The notes under the pieces: model-generated
Told to the model about the DNA's origin: nothing
Seen by the model: the letters and a program-made list of their open reading frames with translations, nothing else
The model's database searches: none
Assembly: GCF_014356525.2 (NCBI RefSeq)
Contig: NC_052504.1
Coordinates: 60,375,637 to 60,439,636, forward strand
Direction of reading: 5' to 3'
Length of the DNA stretch: 64,000 nt
Source of the DNA: Nilaparvata lugens
Taxonomy: Eukaryota; Arthropoda; Insecta; Hemiptera; Delphacidae
Program-made: the position numbers and the translations under genes
In this document: in pieces, positions 1-11,437 of the stretch
Layout: each line of letters starts with the position of its first letter
Numbering within the stretch: position 1 is the first letter of the stretch

Positions 1-370
1 CAAATTATAGTGGTTCTACTGTGTTGAATGTAGTCTACTTGGGGGTTAATATACCCAAACATTGAGAATTTTGAATATAATAAAATTTTTCAGTATTGTT
101 TTTCATTTCGAATGTCATTTTCAATACTGGAAGATATACAGTTATCGTTTCCCAAAAAAGCGGGAAAATGTTATTTTTTCATGATAATATTTTGATGATT
201 GATTTTTCTACGTTTCAACGATGGGATTTGCTTTTGTCTGTATATGTACGTTGGCATGTTTGTAGATTAGCTTTTGATGATTACAGCTTGGCACTGCTTC
301 GGTTTCATTCAAAACAGGTAATATTGTCATCGTCAATACACGCCAATCAGTCATTGGCAGGGGTGCCCAG

Positions 371-461
371 CCCCCCCCAAGGGCAATGGCGCATGCCCCC
401 CCCCCCAATCCAAGTGTAATGCCCCCCCCCCCAATCCAAGTGAAATGCCCCCCCCCCCAGA
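371..461. repeat. Poly-C minisatellite
   Basis: Runs of 8 to 13 C alternate with the short spacer AATCCAAGTG, giving about three units of roughly 26 bp. Reading frames through it are low-complexity proline or glycine and are not genes. Confidence 0.8.
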
Positions 462-1348
462 GTATCCCAATTCCCAACCCTTTAGTTTTTAACATTAGTC
501 AGTGCTCAGTGTATGACAATAAAATTCACATCTTACATTCTAATCTTCCAAAGGACATTATTCACCTTTGTTTTTGTGGGGAACTCTTCCTGTTTTCATA
601 ATATTATAAAAATATATACCATTGTTTCTCATCTCTTTTAAAATAGAAATAGAACAGAATAATAAAATTTAAAATGGAAATAAAGTATCTTTTTGATATT
701 ATTTTTGAGACTAGCAGTATACCCATTCTTGTTTGGGAGGACTAAAAAGTACTACATTACATCAGGAAAAACTACATGACAAATATTTTAATAGGATATT
801 AGAAGATAAGTAAGGGAGGCTTTGCTTTTTAAAATTTAAAATATTAGTACATTTAATGTAAAGGTTACTTATAAAAAGTTGAATAATAATATCATTGATA
901 TTCTTTTATATCGAAAGAATATTGCATAGCAATTTTGGTGAACATTCATACAAATTTGGAATGATTTTATTCATACAATATATAATGTCGGCAAGTTTAG
1001 GTATTCTAAATCCTATATTATTAAACGAGCAATTTCTGTTTAGATGTTTAAATGTTTATATGTTTGTATTTCACCGGATCTCGAAAACGGCTCTAACGAT
1101 TCTCACGAAAATCAGAAAATAGTAGGTTTATAATATAAAAATTCGATTGCACTAGTTCTCACCCCTGGGGAAACTCGCTGAAGGACATTGGAAGAATTTA
1201 TTCATCCTTGGAAAAACAGCTGATAATTTCGTCGTCTGTTGATGATGGAAGTGAGTGAGCGAGTGCATGTGTGTGGGACTGAAACAAAATTATGACTCAG
1301 CTGTTAAACTTTTGTACCTAATTCAATCAGGTACTTAGTGGCAGTTGT
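462..1348. other. AT-rich, no gene recognised
   Basis: No conserved coding sequence is seen on either strand. Around 1060-1110 a phrase about errors of 'cggctctaacgattctcacg' type resembles the repeat at the right end of the window (63.9 kb), so part of this is probably decayed interspersed repeat. Confidence 0.5.
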
Positions 1349-1480
1349 ACAAAAGCCGGTTAAATTTTAATCCTGATTTATTCCAGTAGAACCAATCAGA
1401 TAAGCTATCTTTTTGAGATGGTCTTCTGTGATTTGGTTCACGTGAAATCAATCAGGATTAAAATTTATCATGCTTTTGTG
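1349..1480. mobile_element. Palindromic MITE, copy 1
   Basis: The whole segment folds back on itself. The left arm holds AAAGCCGGTTAAATTTTAAT and the right arm carries its imperfect reverse complement, ending in GCTTTTGTG. There is no coding capacity. A second copy with the same arms lies at 17491-17617, which supports a mobile MITE family rather than a chance hairpin. The superfamily is not determined. Confidence 0.75.
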
Positions 1481-2140
1481 AGAGAAATTTTTGCATTCCT
1501 CTACAAATTAATTTCAATGCACTGTGATTAGATAGAACCTTTCTGTATGAACTATGAATATTTATTATAATTCGTTCGTAATAATTTTTATATGCTTTTG
1601 TAGTTTTGTAGCTCATTGGCCGTTTCAACACTTACCGATTTCTCGTCATGGTACCGGTTTCTTTTTTCCGATGTCCGAAGGGCTATTGGGGTGACATATT
1701 GACAATGAGATCTGTTAAACAATGAGATCTTATAAACTTTATAACTACTGTACAAGCTCTACTGTTCACAGAACTACTAGCTACAAGTATTCAACTACAG
1801 AAGTCGGAAATAGACATTTCATTTTACTTATGGTAGACACCCACCCTTATCTATCTACTTCACGTCTATGAATATAACAATATCAAAGGATAGAGTTGTA
1901 AGTACAAAGGCATAGAAATGGAAATTTAGAAGTAAATGATTTGTTATAATTCAATTACCCAGGTATATTAAAACTGGCTACTTTAGCATTTACCTGATTA
2001 ATATTACCGCAATCATTATGTTTCAAATTCAAATTTGCGTTGCGTTGCTGACACTCGGCTGCTCTCTGCACCTATTTTCTCGAATCATGCAATAACTTTA
2101 GAACATGACGTCAACAAACTTGGTGACTCAACACATCTGT
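1481..2140. other. No gene recognised
   Basis: AT-rich sequence. The phrase at about 1760-1785 (CTACTGTTCACAGAACTACTAG) recurs in reverse complement at about 16185-16205, which marks another dispersed repeat. Confidence 0.5.
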
Positions 2141-2292
2141 CTCGTTTTCAACTGACAATGGCAAACTCTCTCGATCAGCTGTTTTCAACTGACGATGAAA
2201 AACTCTCTTGATCAACTGTTTTCAACTGACGATGAAAAACTCTCTTGATGAACTGTTTTCAACTGACGACGGAAAACTCTCTCAGTCAGCTG
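2141..2292. repeat. 37-bp tandem repeat, four units
   Basis: The unit CTGTTTTCAACTGACGATGA plus AAAACTCTCTTGATCAA repeats about four times with few mismatches. No reading frame stays open through it. Confidence 0.85.
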
Positions 2293-2999
2293 CTACTCGG
2301 TTGATGAATATTATTACCTGATCATTTTTAAGTTCCCTCAGTGAGTTATCCTAAACATGAGTCCTAATTAAAATGATGATTCTCGTATCACAAACTCACT
2401 ATATTTCAAACTATATACTATGTTTCAAACTTAATCAAAATCGTTAAAGCCGTTTTCGATTTCCATCAGACATACTGACAAACAAACTAACAAACAGAAA
2501 TGGAATACGATGATAAATACGTCTATAGTAACATCCATATGGGAACGTCTGTTATAGTAGACTGCATAAAACTAATCCGATGTTAGTTGGAAGAGCTGAG
2601 TACCTCCTCACCCCTTACCATAAACTTTGCCAATTCTTCAGGTGTACTGTATTTTGAAAATATCAATATTAATTCTTACTTATAATCAGCTGCGGACGAA
2701 GTTGTTCAAATCTTATTTGGCAACGTTGCATTTACCCTCATGAGACTATTTTCATACGGTCTTGTATATTTAAAATAATGTATAATATAGTGAACAACCA
2801 ATTCATTTTTAAAGTAATTTATTATAATATACATGGAATGAAAAATAAATGAGAGATTATAAACTACCTAAAACAACTTGGACAACAAAATAAATAACTT
2901 AGACTATATTCTTTTAAATTGGTGCAAGTTCCACATCATCCGCCTCTTGCACAACGGTGGTATCACCAATCCTAAAACTCGCAGCCGAGGACCAACTGC

Positions 3000-3240
3000 T
3001 AGAATAAAATAATAATAATAACGAATTAGAATATCCAATGAATTATTATTATTATTATTATAAATGTATAACAAATTCCGGCCTGGGCAAGATATGTTTC
3101 TCATACCACTCCCGTGTTTCGGTTGGACACGTTAAACTGCCAGTCCCAGCTGCCTGGAAACAGTCGTTAGGTCATGTCAGAGGCCTTGAAATTGATCAGT
3201 CCTAAGAGGGACAGTGAAAAGGGGGTCCTAAGCCCCCCTC
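3000..3240. repeat. AAT microsatellite plus interspersed repeat end
   Basis: Two AAT/TTA runs (3005-3060) are followed by a GC-richer stretch containing CAGTCGTTAGGTCATGTCAG and GGGGGTCCTAAGCCCCCC. The latter is a hairpin-like phrase typical of LINE or SINE 3' regions in insects. The family is not assigned. The flanking sequence from 2293 to 4690 shows no other gene. Confidence 0.5.
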
Positions 3241-4692
3241 AAGGATCAGATAAATAATGAAAATGCGGGTCTATCTACACGAATCCTTAGAGTCTCATAA
3301 AAATTTAATACTTTTTTAACAGCAGTAGTATAATTCCTTCTACAGTATTAACAATGTAGCAAAATTGCCTTGAAAGTATGGGTACAGAGTAATAAAGAAT
3401 ATTCTTTTCTCTGTGGTATAGTTTGAATACAGAATGGGTACACTTATTGATCAGAGCACAATAAGTGAGTTATTGAATAAATTTCAATGTTAGAATTAAC
3501 AAGTTGCAAGATGTCACAGTGAAAGCAAGACTAAGGGCACAATCAGACAATCAAAAATGTATGTAAAGAGTTGTTGAGAATTATGGGAACAGCTTGATGC
3601 ATCTTTAGTTTTCTAACTAAAAGTTATTTTCCAATAAGAATATTTTCCCCAATGAAATTGTCATTGTAACAGAAAAATTTATCTTTTTCCATGATTTTTA
3701 AGAAATCTGTTTTAGTGTATTCCTACTTTAGAGCCTCTCTGTAGACCTGAATTTCTAATAAATATTTCATGATTGAATTTAATAAGTAATTATGTATAAT
3801 ATGTCTGTATTGATACTTCAACCACATTTATATAAAACTGGAAAAAAATGAAGTATAAATAATAACATCTTCGAATGTAGTGTTTATGGGGAAAAACCCA
3901 GGTCCCTCTATCCTTTGGGGGTATTCCTTCCCCCCCCCCAATACCTCTTGGTTTTTGCCCCTCCTCCTCCCTAGCAGTTTGGTGAAATGGCGCCACTAAA
4001 GTTGAATGAAATCAACTTCAATTATTGTATGGTAATTGTATGGCAAGATTACGATACTTATGAGCTCTACTTAGAAATGGATGGTGAAACAAGATAATTG
4101 AACTGGAATGTAATAAACTGTGATATTTTTATAATTATATAAAAGCAATTAAGCCATACATTACGATCATTGAGAGAAAAACTAATAAGATGCTTATATT
4201 ATCTTCTCAAATCTTGATACATTAACAATACACTACTGGTAATTCACGAGTAAATATTGATGGGGTCGATTTCAATGAACAAATTATTTAAATGAAATGG
4301 TTTATTCAATTATTCAAATGGAATGGTTGTCTTCTTCTAAATGTCTATACTTGAGCATTCTGTTAATTTCGAACAGAGCTCCCTTCCACGGGGTTTTCTC
4401 AGATGATGCAGCAATCACTTAGGAATCTCCAACACAGATTTCAATAATCCAGGAGAGAGTCATCTAAAATTAAAACTATTAGTGCAATATTGCTAAATTA
4501 TTATTGCCAATTATTAGTCTTTTTCAGAAAATTACTAATCCCATAAATGTCTGTTAATTAAATGATAAGTTATGGAGTTCCAAATATATATTTTTTGCAT
4601 TCCCATTTTTTTTTTTTTTTTTATATTTTGAATCGTTTCATTTGGGTCACTTGTTGTTTAGTCGAATATAGTATTTAATACACTGGCAAGTC

Positions 4693-5060
4693 TCAAACAA
4701 AAGGAGACATGTCGAGATGCCTTCCGTCATCTGGGCATCATGACGGTGACCAACATCTACATCATGGAAGTCATCACCCATGTTAGCCGACTAAATCTCC
4801 AGAGAGGCACAGATGTTCATAAATACGTCACTCGGCAGGCAGACAACTATGTACTCCCAAGGCACAGGACTACAATCTTCGAAGATAAACCTTCATACGT
4901 GGGCAGAAAACTGTGGAATCACCTACTGGAGAAGATAAAGGCTGGATTGTGTGACATTGAAAAAAGACTTAGTGAGTTTCTCAAAGGAAGGCCCATGTAC
5001 AAACTATGTGAATTTCTTGAAACAGGAGACAGACTGGCAGTGAACAAAAATATAATTGTG
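4693..5060 (+). pseudogene. LINE reverse transcriptase C-terminal fragment
   Basis: The open frame from 4740 reads as the tail of jockey-like LINE ORF2 proteins. A 'MTVTNIYIMEV' helix is followed by 'YVTRQADNYVLPRHRT' and 'YVGRKLWNHL', the usual end of such proteins (x-T-R-x-x-x-x-L then K-x-x-N-x-L). Only the last hundred or so residues survive, with no reverse transcriptase palm and no endonuclease. This is a 5'-truncated insertion in an intron or intergenic region. The clade is inferred. Confidence 0.7.
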
Positions 5061-5699
5061 AATACAAACAATTCAAATATATTTAATTATATATATATAT
5101 TTTTTTTATACTTGACAACAATTGCTATTCTTAGCAGCGACTACATAAACGCTTAACATAGGTTGCTAGGGAACGATAATAATAAGAATGTGATGAATAA
5201 TCTATCCTGTTCTAGGCGAGCAATATTTCTGTATCACAGATATCCAAAAACTTCAACACTAAAATATGAATATCTTTGAAACGGTGGTTTGATACATTGA
5301 TGAGCGATTTCCACCATTCATTGTCTCTTGAAATTCTTTATTTGAATCTTGTATTAAACCTTCCCAAAGAAAATGTTTAATTCAATGTGGTGGAATGAAG
5401 ATGGCAGACCTAAATTATGAAGCTACCTACAGAATTTTTTTTTAATTTGAATAGGAATCCCAGTGGAGCCCACTGTCAAATTATCTTGGGAAAAGGAACA
5501 TCAAACTGTTTTCCTATTAATATTACGCTGTAGGCCTACGTGAATCCATAGAACTTCATAGGTTTCTCCGTATGGGTAAATGATTCAGAAACAAAATTCA
5601 AAGTTTGCCAAATTAATAATACCAACGACATAGCAACTGCCATCACAATTTGTATCATTAATATTATGCGTATGCTACTGAAAGATAATAGTCAGGCAG
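5061..5699. other. No gene recognised
   Basis: AT-rich sequence without conserved coding potential. Confidence 0.5.
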
Positions 5700-5920
5700 A
5701 CACTCAGGAGCAAGTTATTTTAGTACTTTCAATGTTACTTTTATATCCTGAAAAAGGACGAAGAAGTGAGTAAAATATTTTGTTGTTCAACGAACTTGAT
5801 CTGTAAAAAGGTTCGAAGAGTGCATGTTCAAAATTTGAAGCTGATCGATCAACTCTTTCTAAAGTTATTGTAGTGCATTCAAACAAACAAGCAAACCCAC
5901 AGACTGGCAACAACTTTGAA
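5700..5920 (-). repeat. Interspersed repeat R, copy 1
   Basis: The reverse complement of this stretch matches 15380-15790 on the + strand, including the shared phrases CTACAATAACTTTAGA(G)AG, CCTTTTTACAG(A/G)TCAAGTTCGTTG and TCCTTTTTCAGGATATA. Copy 2 is interrupted by a MITE and this copy is not, so it shows the pre-insertion state. Confidence 0.7.
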
Positions 5921-6429
5921 CTTGAGTATAAAGTAAGAACTTGCTAGCTCTCGTTCAACAAATATTATTGAGAGAACAACGGGCGGTTTATCAAGTTGGG
6001 AGCACATAACTTGAAGGAGTCAAATTATTTCAGTCTAGGGGATTGAGTATTTTACAAGAGAGTGTGTTTCTGAGGGATATAGGCCTATAGTGAGAAAGTG
6101 AAGAAGTGAGGATTCAATTGAATTGCAGTTTTAGTTTTTTTGCACGGCCGGCCCTCTCTCACATTCAATCATCAACCTTCCAGTACGATGCTACATTAAC
6201 TATATTATACAATCCTACTCAGTGGAATGAGGGAATTCACAATATTACAAGCAAGAGTTGATAGTAATGAATATTATTGACACAAAAAAATTACAAATCT
6301 TGGCATGGGAGAGTCAAATTCAAGATAGGTTGAAGATAATATGTCTGAAGCATTCTATGAAATAATAACAAAACCCTGAGGGGTTTTGAAGAAAGGAGAA
6401 CATTAGCACACAACCGGGTAAGAGAGAGA
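5921..6429. other. No gene recognised
   Basis: No coding or repeat signal was recognised, apart from general AT richness. Confidence 0.4.
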
Positions 6430-6580
6430 GTGTATGAGTGTGTGTGTGTATGTGTGTGTGTGTGTGTGTGTTTGTGTGAGACAGAGAGCGAGAGCGAAAG
6501 GCGCAGGAGTGATAGAGTGAGTGTGAGGGAGGGGGTGAGAGAGAGGGAGGGGGAGAGCGTGAGGGAGAATGAGAGAGTAA
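6430..6580. repeat. Compound GT / GA microsatellite
   Basis: A (GT)n run passes into imperfect GAGAGAGCGAGAG-type purine sequence. Translations through it are artefacts of low complexity. Confidence 0.9.
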
Positions 6581-7117
6581 GCAATAGAACTAAAATAATG
6601 AGGTTGAGATAAGAGACAATGTCACACAGGAGTATTGTCTAACGGTGGTGACACACACACTTCTACAGTCACTCTAAGTTATAAACAGAATATTTCAAAG
6701 AAAGTACAGTCTGTGACAAAATTGAAACCAGTTTACTTCCAAACTATTCTGACATAAGCGTCAAATGCAGATAGCGACAACCAGAGACTGTTTTCCAGGT
6801 AGAGAAATTAGTCACGGACTCGCCCCGCCAAAACAAGACACTTCTTTTTCAGCACAAGAACGACAAAACTAGCCACCGCCAAAACAAGACTGATTTTTAG
6901 TGCTAGGATGGATGTGTCTGACTTTGACGGTGGTGTATCCTGACATCGCCCCGTATACTCAGTGGCAAAATGGTGACGATTTGACGTATCTCTCGTATCT
7001 TCCATCACTGCCACTATAACGTGGACCTCACTATAGTGCAAAACAAGGAGGATAAAGTATTGTTCAGGAGGTGCAAAATGTTCCCATGGATCTCCATTTC
7101 AAAATCGTTGGTTCAAG

Positions 7118-7399
7118 CCTTAGAGCAGTTATAGAATAGACACGGCCCATTGCCATTATATATTTTATAAAAATGCTCTGCAGTTTTCTATCCGATGCTG
7201 ACGTCACGATATGGTGATATGGCAGCATATCTGAGCAAACTTCTCTGCAGAGTTTGTTTACATTGTTTTCTATCCGATGCTGACGTCACGATATGGTGAT
7301 ATCACAGAAAAGATATATGTATACTGTGGTGATATGGCAGTAGATGTTGGCTTCAGAGGCTAGACTTTCCAGCATGTCTATTCTATAACTGGTCTAAGG
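7118..7399. mobile_element. MITE with internal direct repeat
   Basis: The ends are inverted repeats: CTTAGAGCAGTTATAGAATA at the left, and TATTCTATAACTGGTCTAAG at the right. Inside, GTTTTCTATCCGATGCTGAC followed by GTCACGATATGGTGATAT occurs twice (about 7183 and 7264). There is no coding sequence. Confidence 0.75.
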
Positions 7400-8619
7400 T
7401 TCTAGCACGGCCTACTAACTCATGGCCAGGCCGGTGGGTAACCACTCGGACGACAAACCACTCGGACGACATTGTAAACAAAGGTATTATACGTCATCAC
7501 TAGGCATTCGGTCGACATAGAACGTCATCATTTTATATATAGCATATACACTAGATCCGTGACGTTTTGAAGATTGATACTAGCGCTGCCTATAACATTC
7601 TTGCCAGCTTTGTCTCTACATTTTTCTACTTCTTTCTATATTAAACTAAATTATTATCTTCAAAAACAAAGCAATGGGTTTCTTGCTTGTTGATCTTCAA
7701 TTGCTGCTTGCTGGAACCGTTAAACCCAAAGCTTTGATGTTATATTTTATTAAAATTTCAAGTTGAAAATTAGCTTTCATAGTTTAGTAATATACCAAAA
7801 AACATTTTGGCTTTTTATGTGGTTAACATAACTACATAGTGCAATAAGGTAAGTCAGGGTTATTCATTTATTCATTTATTGTATAAAACACTATAATCAT
7901 AATACAATTATGTCATTGGAGGAAAAACTAGGCTAAGCCTGTATTATTTCTCTCCAAAAATTTTGATAAAATGTTAATGTTGTCCAAAAGTTGAGGTTAT
8001 GTGATCACACACTGCTTTGGCACTAACTTGATTTTCAGTCCAGGAATAATGATTTGAATATTTGAAGGTTGAATTTATACTCTAAATGAATCACAGAATA
8101 TATCACAATAAATTAAAAACTCAAGAGATACTGCACTTATTTGAAAAATTTGAATGAATCAAAAACCTACTCACTATTAGTTATTTACAGCTTAGGTTAG
8201 GATAGAAATTTGTAAGCTACTGTTCTGTAAAATAACTCAATTTATAATGTAATTATACAAAAAATTAGACATGAAACATGGTTAAACTATTTCTCAAGTA
8301 ATTTGTCAAATGATGATATTGACATATTGTACACTGATGACTAGGCTACAGTACTCTTTTAAAAACGAATAAGTACGGTAGGTCGTATGCATTAGCCTAC
8401 GGCCTTATTTTACAATATCTTGGCAACATATTTTGAGTAGACCTAAATTTTGTTATTATAATATGTTCCTTTATTAAAATTTAAAGTTGAAAATAGGTTT
8501 CCATTAATAAGTCTGTTTGATAGTCAGATTATTGCTATAGGCCTATTTCTGATATGCTATGCAGTACAGGCTGAGTAGTATTGGCTTACACAGGCCTCTC
8601 CGACTACCCTATAGGCCTA
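7400..8619. other. No gene recognised
   Basis: AT-rich. A short frame at 7674-7766 (MGFLLVDLQLLLAG...) has a hydrophobic start and could in principle be a first exon of the PLD gene. However, no good donor follows in the right phase, so it is not called. Confidence 0.4.
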
Positions 8620-8620
8620 T

Positions 8621-9011
8621 AGTGAGGTCCATGTTATAATGGTATTAAAGAAATATAGCGGAACAGCATTGCCGATTCTCAGCCTTGCAACTGACTTCTA
8701 TAGTCGATAGTTAGCCTAATACTGGTATATCAACTGTTCATTCTTGTTTCAAATAATAAATTATATTTTATTCGTCAAGAAAATATAGTTTTCAATGATT
8801 ATTTCAATTCGGTAATTTATAAATTTTTATGATTGAGATTAAATATTTTGTTTATTAATTATACTTCCACATTGTTGAAAAACCATTTGGCAACATTGCG
8901 GAGCTAGAATGGAATAGCGGCCGTAGTGCTATCTGCTTTTTCGAATGATAAACAATGATAATAGCAACGCCATTGCTAATCAAACACTGCTATTACAACG
9001 TGGACCTCACT
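8621..9011. mobile_element. MITE with AGTGAGGTCCA termini
   Basis: The left end AGTGAGGTCCATGTTATAAT is mirrored at the right end by ATTACAACGTGGACCTCACT. About 390 bp with no coding potential. A solitary right-type end (AACGTGGACCTCACTATAG) also occurs near 7018-7036, so the family has more than one member here. Confidence 0.75.
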
Positions 9012-9672
9012 TTTTTAGATTTTTGTTGTCAACTATTGTTGGCCTAGCCCACCTTCAGGGATCCTACTGTTCATATTATAGACAATGGCTTTTAGAAATT
9101 TTGCTGATAAAAATATCTCTTTGCACCATCAATGCAGGGATTTATTACTGTTCTTTATTTTCAAACTACTAAAATCAATTTTCCGATTGTGGTGGAGATA
9201 GCCTACAAACTTTTTATTTAAAATGTTTGCTGTGATACAATTCAATTAATTTTATTATTTGTCACAGGCTAAACAACAGTCAGCATTGACAATAGTCATA
9301 TACATTAAAAACATGAAAATTTTAACTTCCATATACAAAGTTGGACTTTAAGAAGTAATAAATAATATATCAGTTACATAATTATACATTTTAGAAAGAT
9401 TTGAAAAATTGCTTTGGTTAATGAGTTACTTTGTGTTACCTAAACTTAATTATTATTCTTTAACTGTATATTATATCATGGTCAATCTTATTTTAAGAAT
9501 ACATACAAGATGTATCTGGCATAGGCTACATAGAATTAAATAATTGAGTTTGAAGATTTTGTGTGTTTGTGTCATTATTGTAATGTAAGGCCTATTGAAA
9601 CAGTGGTGAGACACAGCTCAAGAAATTTTATATTTGTATAGAAGCTACAAATTAAAATGTTTTTTTTTTCAG

Positions 9673-9700
9673 GTCCACCTTGTATGATGTGATGATCAGA
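9673..9700 (+). pseudogene. Truncated duplicate of PLD (zucchini-like) exon
   Basis: After a strong polypyrimidine tract and CAG, the exon starts like the one at 11222 (GTCCACCTTGTATGATGTGA). It then jumps to a donor AGAGTAAGT, leaving 28 nt. The central codons are deleted and the exit phase changes from 2 to 0, so splicing it to 21168 would break the frame. It is best read as a dead exon duplicate. Confidence 0.5.
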
Positions 9701-9821
9701 GTAAGTAATATTTGAGGAGACTTTATTATGCTTTTCTTACAATTATTATCAACTGTTACTATTAACTGTGAGTTAGTTATAGTTATCAATAGTAATTAGT
9801 AACAATTACTATTAACTATTA

Positions 9822-10125
9822 GGCTAGGGCCACACGAGTGCACATAGTGCGTCCGTTGCAACTTACTTTTTGCGGCCGTCGCCAATGACACCACACGAGC
9901 GTTGAGTGTGGTGTGTCAACGTCAGTTGGCTTTACGCAATTGAACCAGACGAAGTAATAACTTTTGCATGTCTCGACGTGCATTGTAACATTTCGACGCA
10001 GTTCAAAAATCACCGTCCGTTACGACTTCCGTTACTTGGTATGCACGTACCTCGTGTGTTGTCACCAATTCACTTCTATGTATTTCTACAACGGACGCAC
10101 TTTGTGCGCTCATGTGGCCCTAGCC
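9822..10125. mobile_element. 304-bp MITE with TTA target duplication
   Basis: The terminal inverted repeats start GGCTAGGGCCACACGAGTGC and end with the reverse complement of GGCTAGGGCCACATGAGCGC, extending through the GTGCGTCCGTTG region. TTA flanks both ends (9819-9821, 10126-10128). The duplicated locus at 11.4 kb lacks the element and gives an empty site. A TTA/TAA duplication fits the PIF/Harbinger superfamily (inference). Confidence 0.9.
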
Positions 10126-10438
10126 TTAATGGCCGGCCTATCGAGCAGCATACTGAAACTAATAAGAACGAAATGTTAATTAACTTGTTGTATAAATGTG
10201 TGCCTAGAGGCAATGGCGGCTCCAGGGGGGGGGCATAGAGGCATGGACCCCCCGTGAGCTCAGAAAGTTTTATATTTTCAACAGGACTCTATCAAAAGAA
10301 ATTAATGTTTCAAAAAAGTTCATTGATTCATACAATAATTAGTACATTATCATCTTATAATGAATCATTCATAGTTTGAATATAATTTTTTTAATAATAT
10401 AAAATTCAATCCATTAAATAATATTTGTGAACCTATCT

Positions 10439-10604
10439 GAATCGCTAACCGCAGAAAGGCACCATGTCCAGTTTTCATAATTTTACAGGAGAGACAAAAC
10501 ACTTGATAAAACCTAAACCTGCAGTAGGCCTAAATGATTTATTCAAAACGTCGCCATTACAATGCTATCAGTTGGACATGTTTCCTTTCTGCGGTTAGCG
10601 ATTC
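10439..10604. mobile_element. Short palindromic MITE
   Basis: GAATCGCTAACCGCAGAAAG at the left is mirrored by CTTTCTGCGGTTAGCGATTC at the right. The inner arms CCATGTCCA / TGGACATG continue the pairing. Non-coding. Confidence 0.8.
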
Positions 10605-11211
10605 ATTTATAAAAATGTGATTACTGAGATTGTAGTTAATTATGGAAATCCATGAGTGAGCTAAAGAAAATGATTCCTAACATTTTTCAGTAAGCTGCAA
10701 GAACATTAATTTTTCTCCTCGTGTTTTAACTCTATTAACTTATTATGTTTATGAGTAACAAACTAATTTTTTTCTGGAACAAGAGGGTCATGCCTCCCCC
10801 CCCCACCGCACAGATTTGTTGTTTTGCCTCAACTGTTTGAAATAATCCAATCTATGATAAAATAACATAATATAAGATCTGAGAAATATTTCCAGATAGT
10901 CTTAAACTTGTTTCTCTATACCAATTATAGGTTACATTCATTTGATCAGTGTTTCACCTTCTGATCCATTGAGGATGATCAAGAAATCATAAGTTTTGGT
11001 TCGCCTAATTTTTCAGTTTCCTGCAATTCCCGTCCAATATAACTGGCGGACAGATAAAATTATTCCTGTCCCATCCATTGAATTTCAAAGAGAGAAGGAA
11101 ATCTTCTAAATTCATCTCTCCAAAAATTTAAAACTTTCAAGAGTAATAAGTTATGATTTTTCACAAGTGTGTTGAATTTTTGGAAACCTGAATTAAAATG
11201 CAAATTAAAAT

Positions 11212-11437
11212 GTTTTTTCAGGTCCACCTTGTATGATGTGACTATCTTCTTATTCAATATGTGTGGTTTTCAGGAAAGCATTTGCCCATCATATCAATTG
11301 TAAGTAATATTTGAGGAGACATTATTATGCTTTTCTTACAATTATTATCAACTGTTACTACTAACTGTCAAGTCAATAGTAACAGTATTAACTATTAATT
11401 TATGGCCTATCAAGCAGCATACTAAAGCTAATTATAA
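11212..11437 (+). repeat. Segmental duplication, copy 2
   Basis: This is the partner of 9660-10205. It keeps the full 78-nt exon and lacks the GGCTAGGG MITE. It is itself interrupted at its right side by the 1.3-kb TIR element 11438-12746, after which the duplicated sequence resumes at 12747 (AAGAACGGAATGTTCATTAA). Confidence 0.8.
11222..11299 (+). CDS. zuc: Zucchini/PLD6-like nuclease, internal exon (N-terminal part)
   Basis: A 78-nt exon candidate lies between TTTTTTCAG and GTAAGT. Only one frame is open. It starts with the last base of a split codon, encodes 25 residues beginning STLYDVTIFLF and containing two Cys (MCGF..., ICPSYQ), and ends with two bases of the next codon. The phase-2 exit fits the phase-2 entry of the exon at 21168 exactly. 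The content fits the region before the catalytic domain of PLD6/zucchini proteins, which has a '(Y/E)V-x-(L/F)F' strand followed by Cys residues. The first exon with ATG was not located. Assignment rests on phase, splice sites and weak family similarity. Confidence 0.55.

Larger units (their letters stand above)
9660..10205 (+). repeat. Segmental duplication, copy 1
   Basis: The sequence from the poly-T and splice-acceptor region at 9660 up to 10205 (apart from the MITE 9822-10125) matches 11212-11437 plus 12747-12790. Shared phrases include CAGGTCCACCTTGTATGATG, GTAAGTAATATTTGAGGAGA and TATC(G/A)AGCAGCATACT. Copy 1 lacks about 50 bp of the exon retained by copy 2. Confidence 0.8.

Noticed and set aside
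7674..7766. Hydrophobic short ORF as first exon of the PLD gene
   Set aside because: No convincing donor in phase 2 follows and there is no family similarity beyond hydrophobicity.
9906..10238. 110-codon and 71-codon frames at 10 kb
   Set aside because: They lie inside the GGCTAGGG MITE and its flank, and show no domain.
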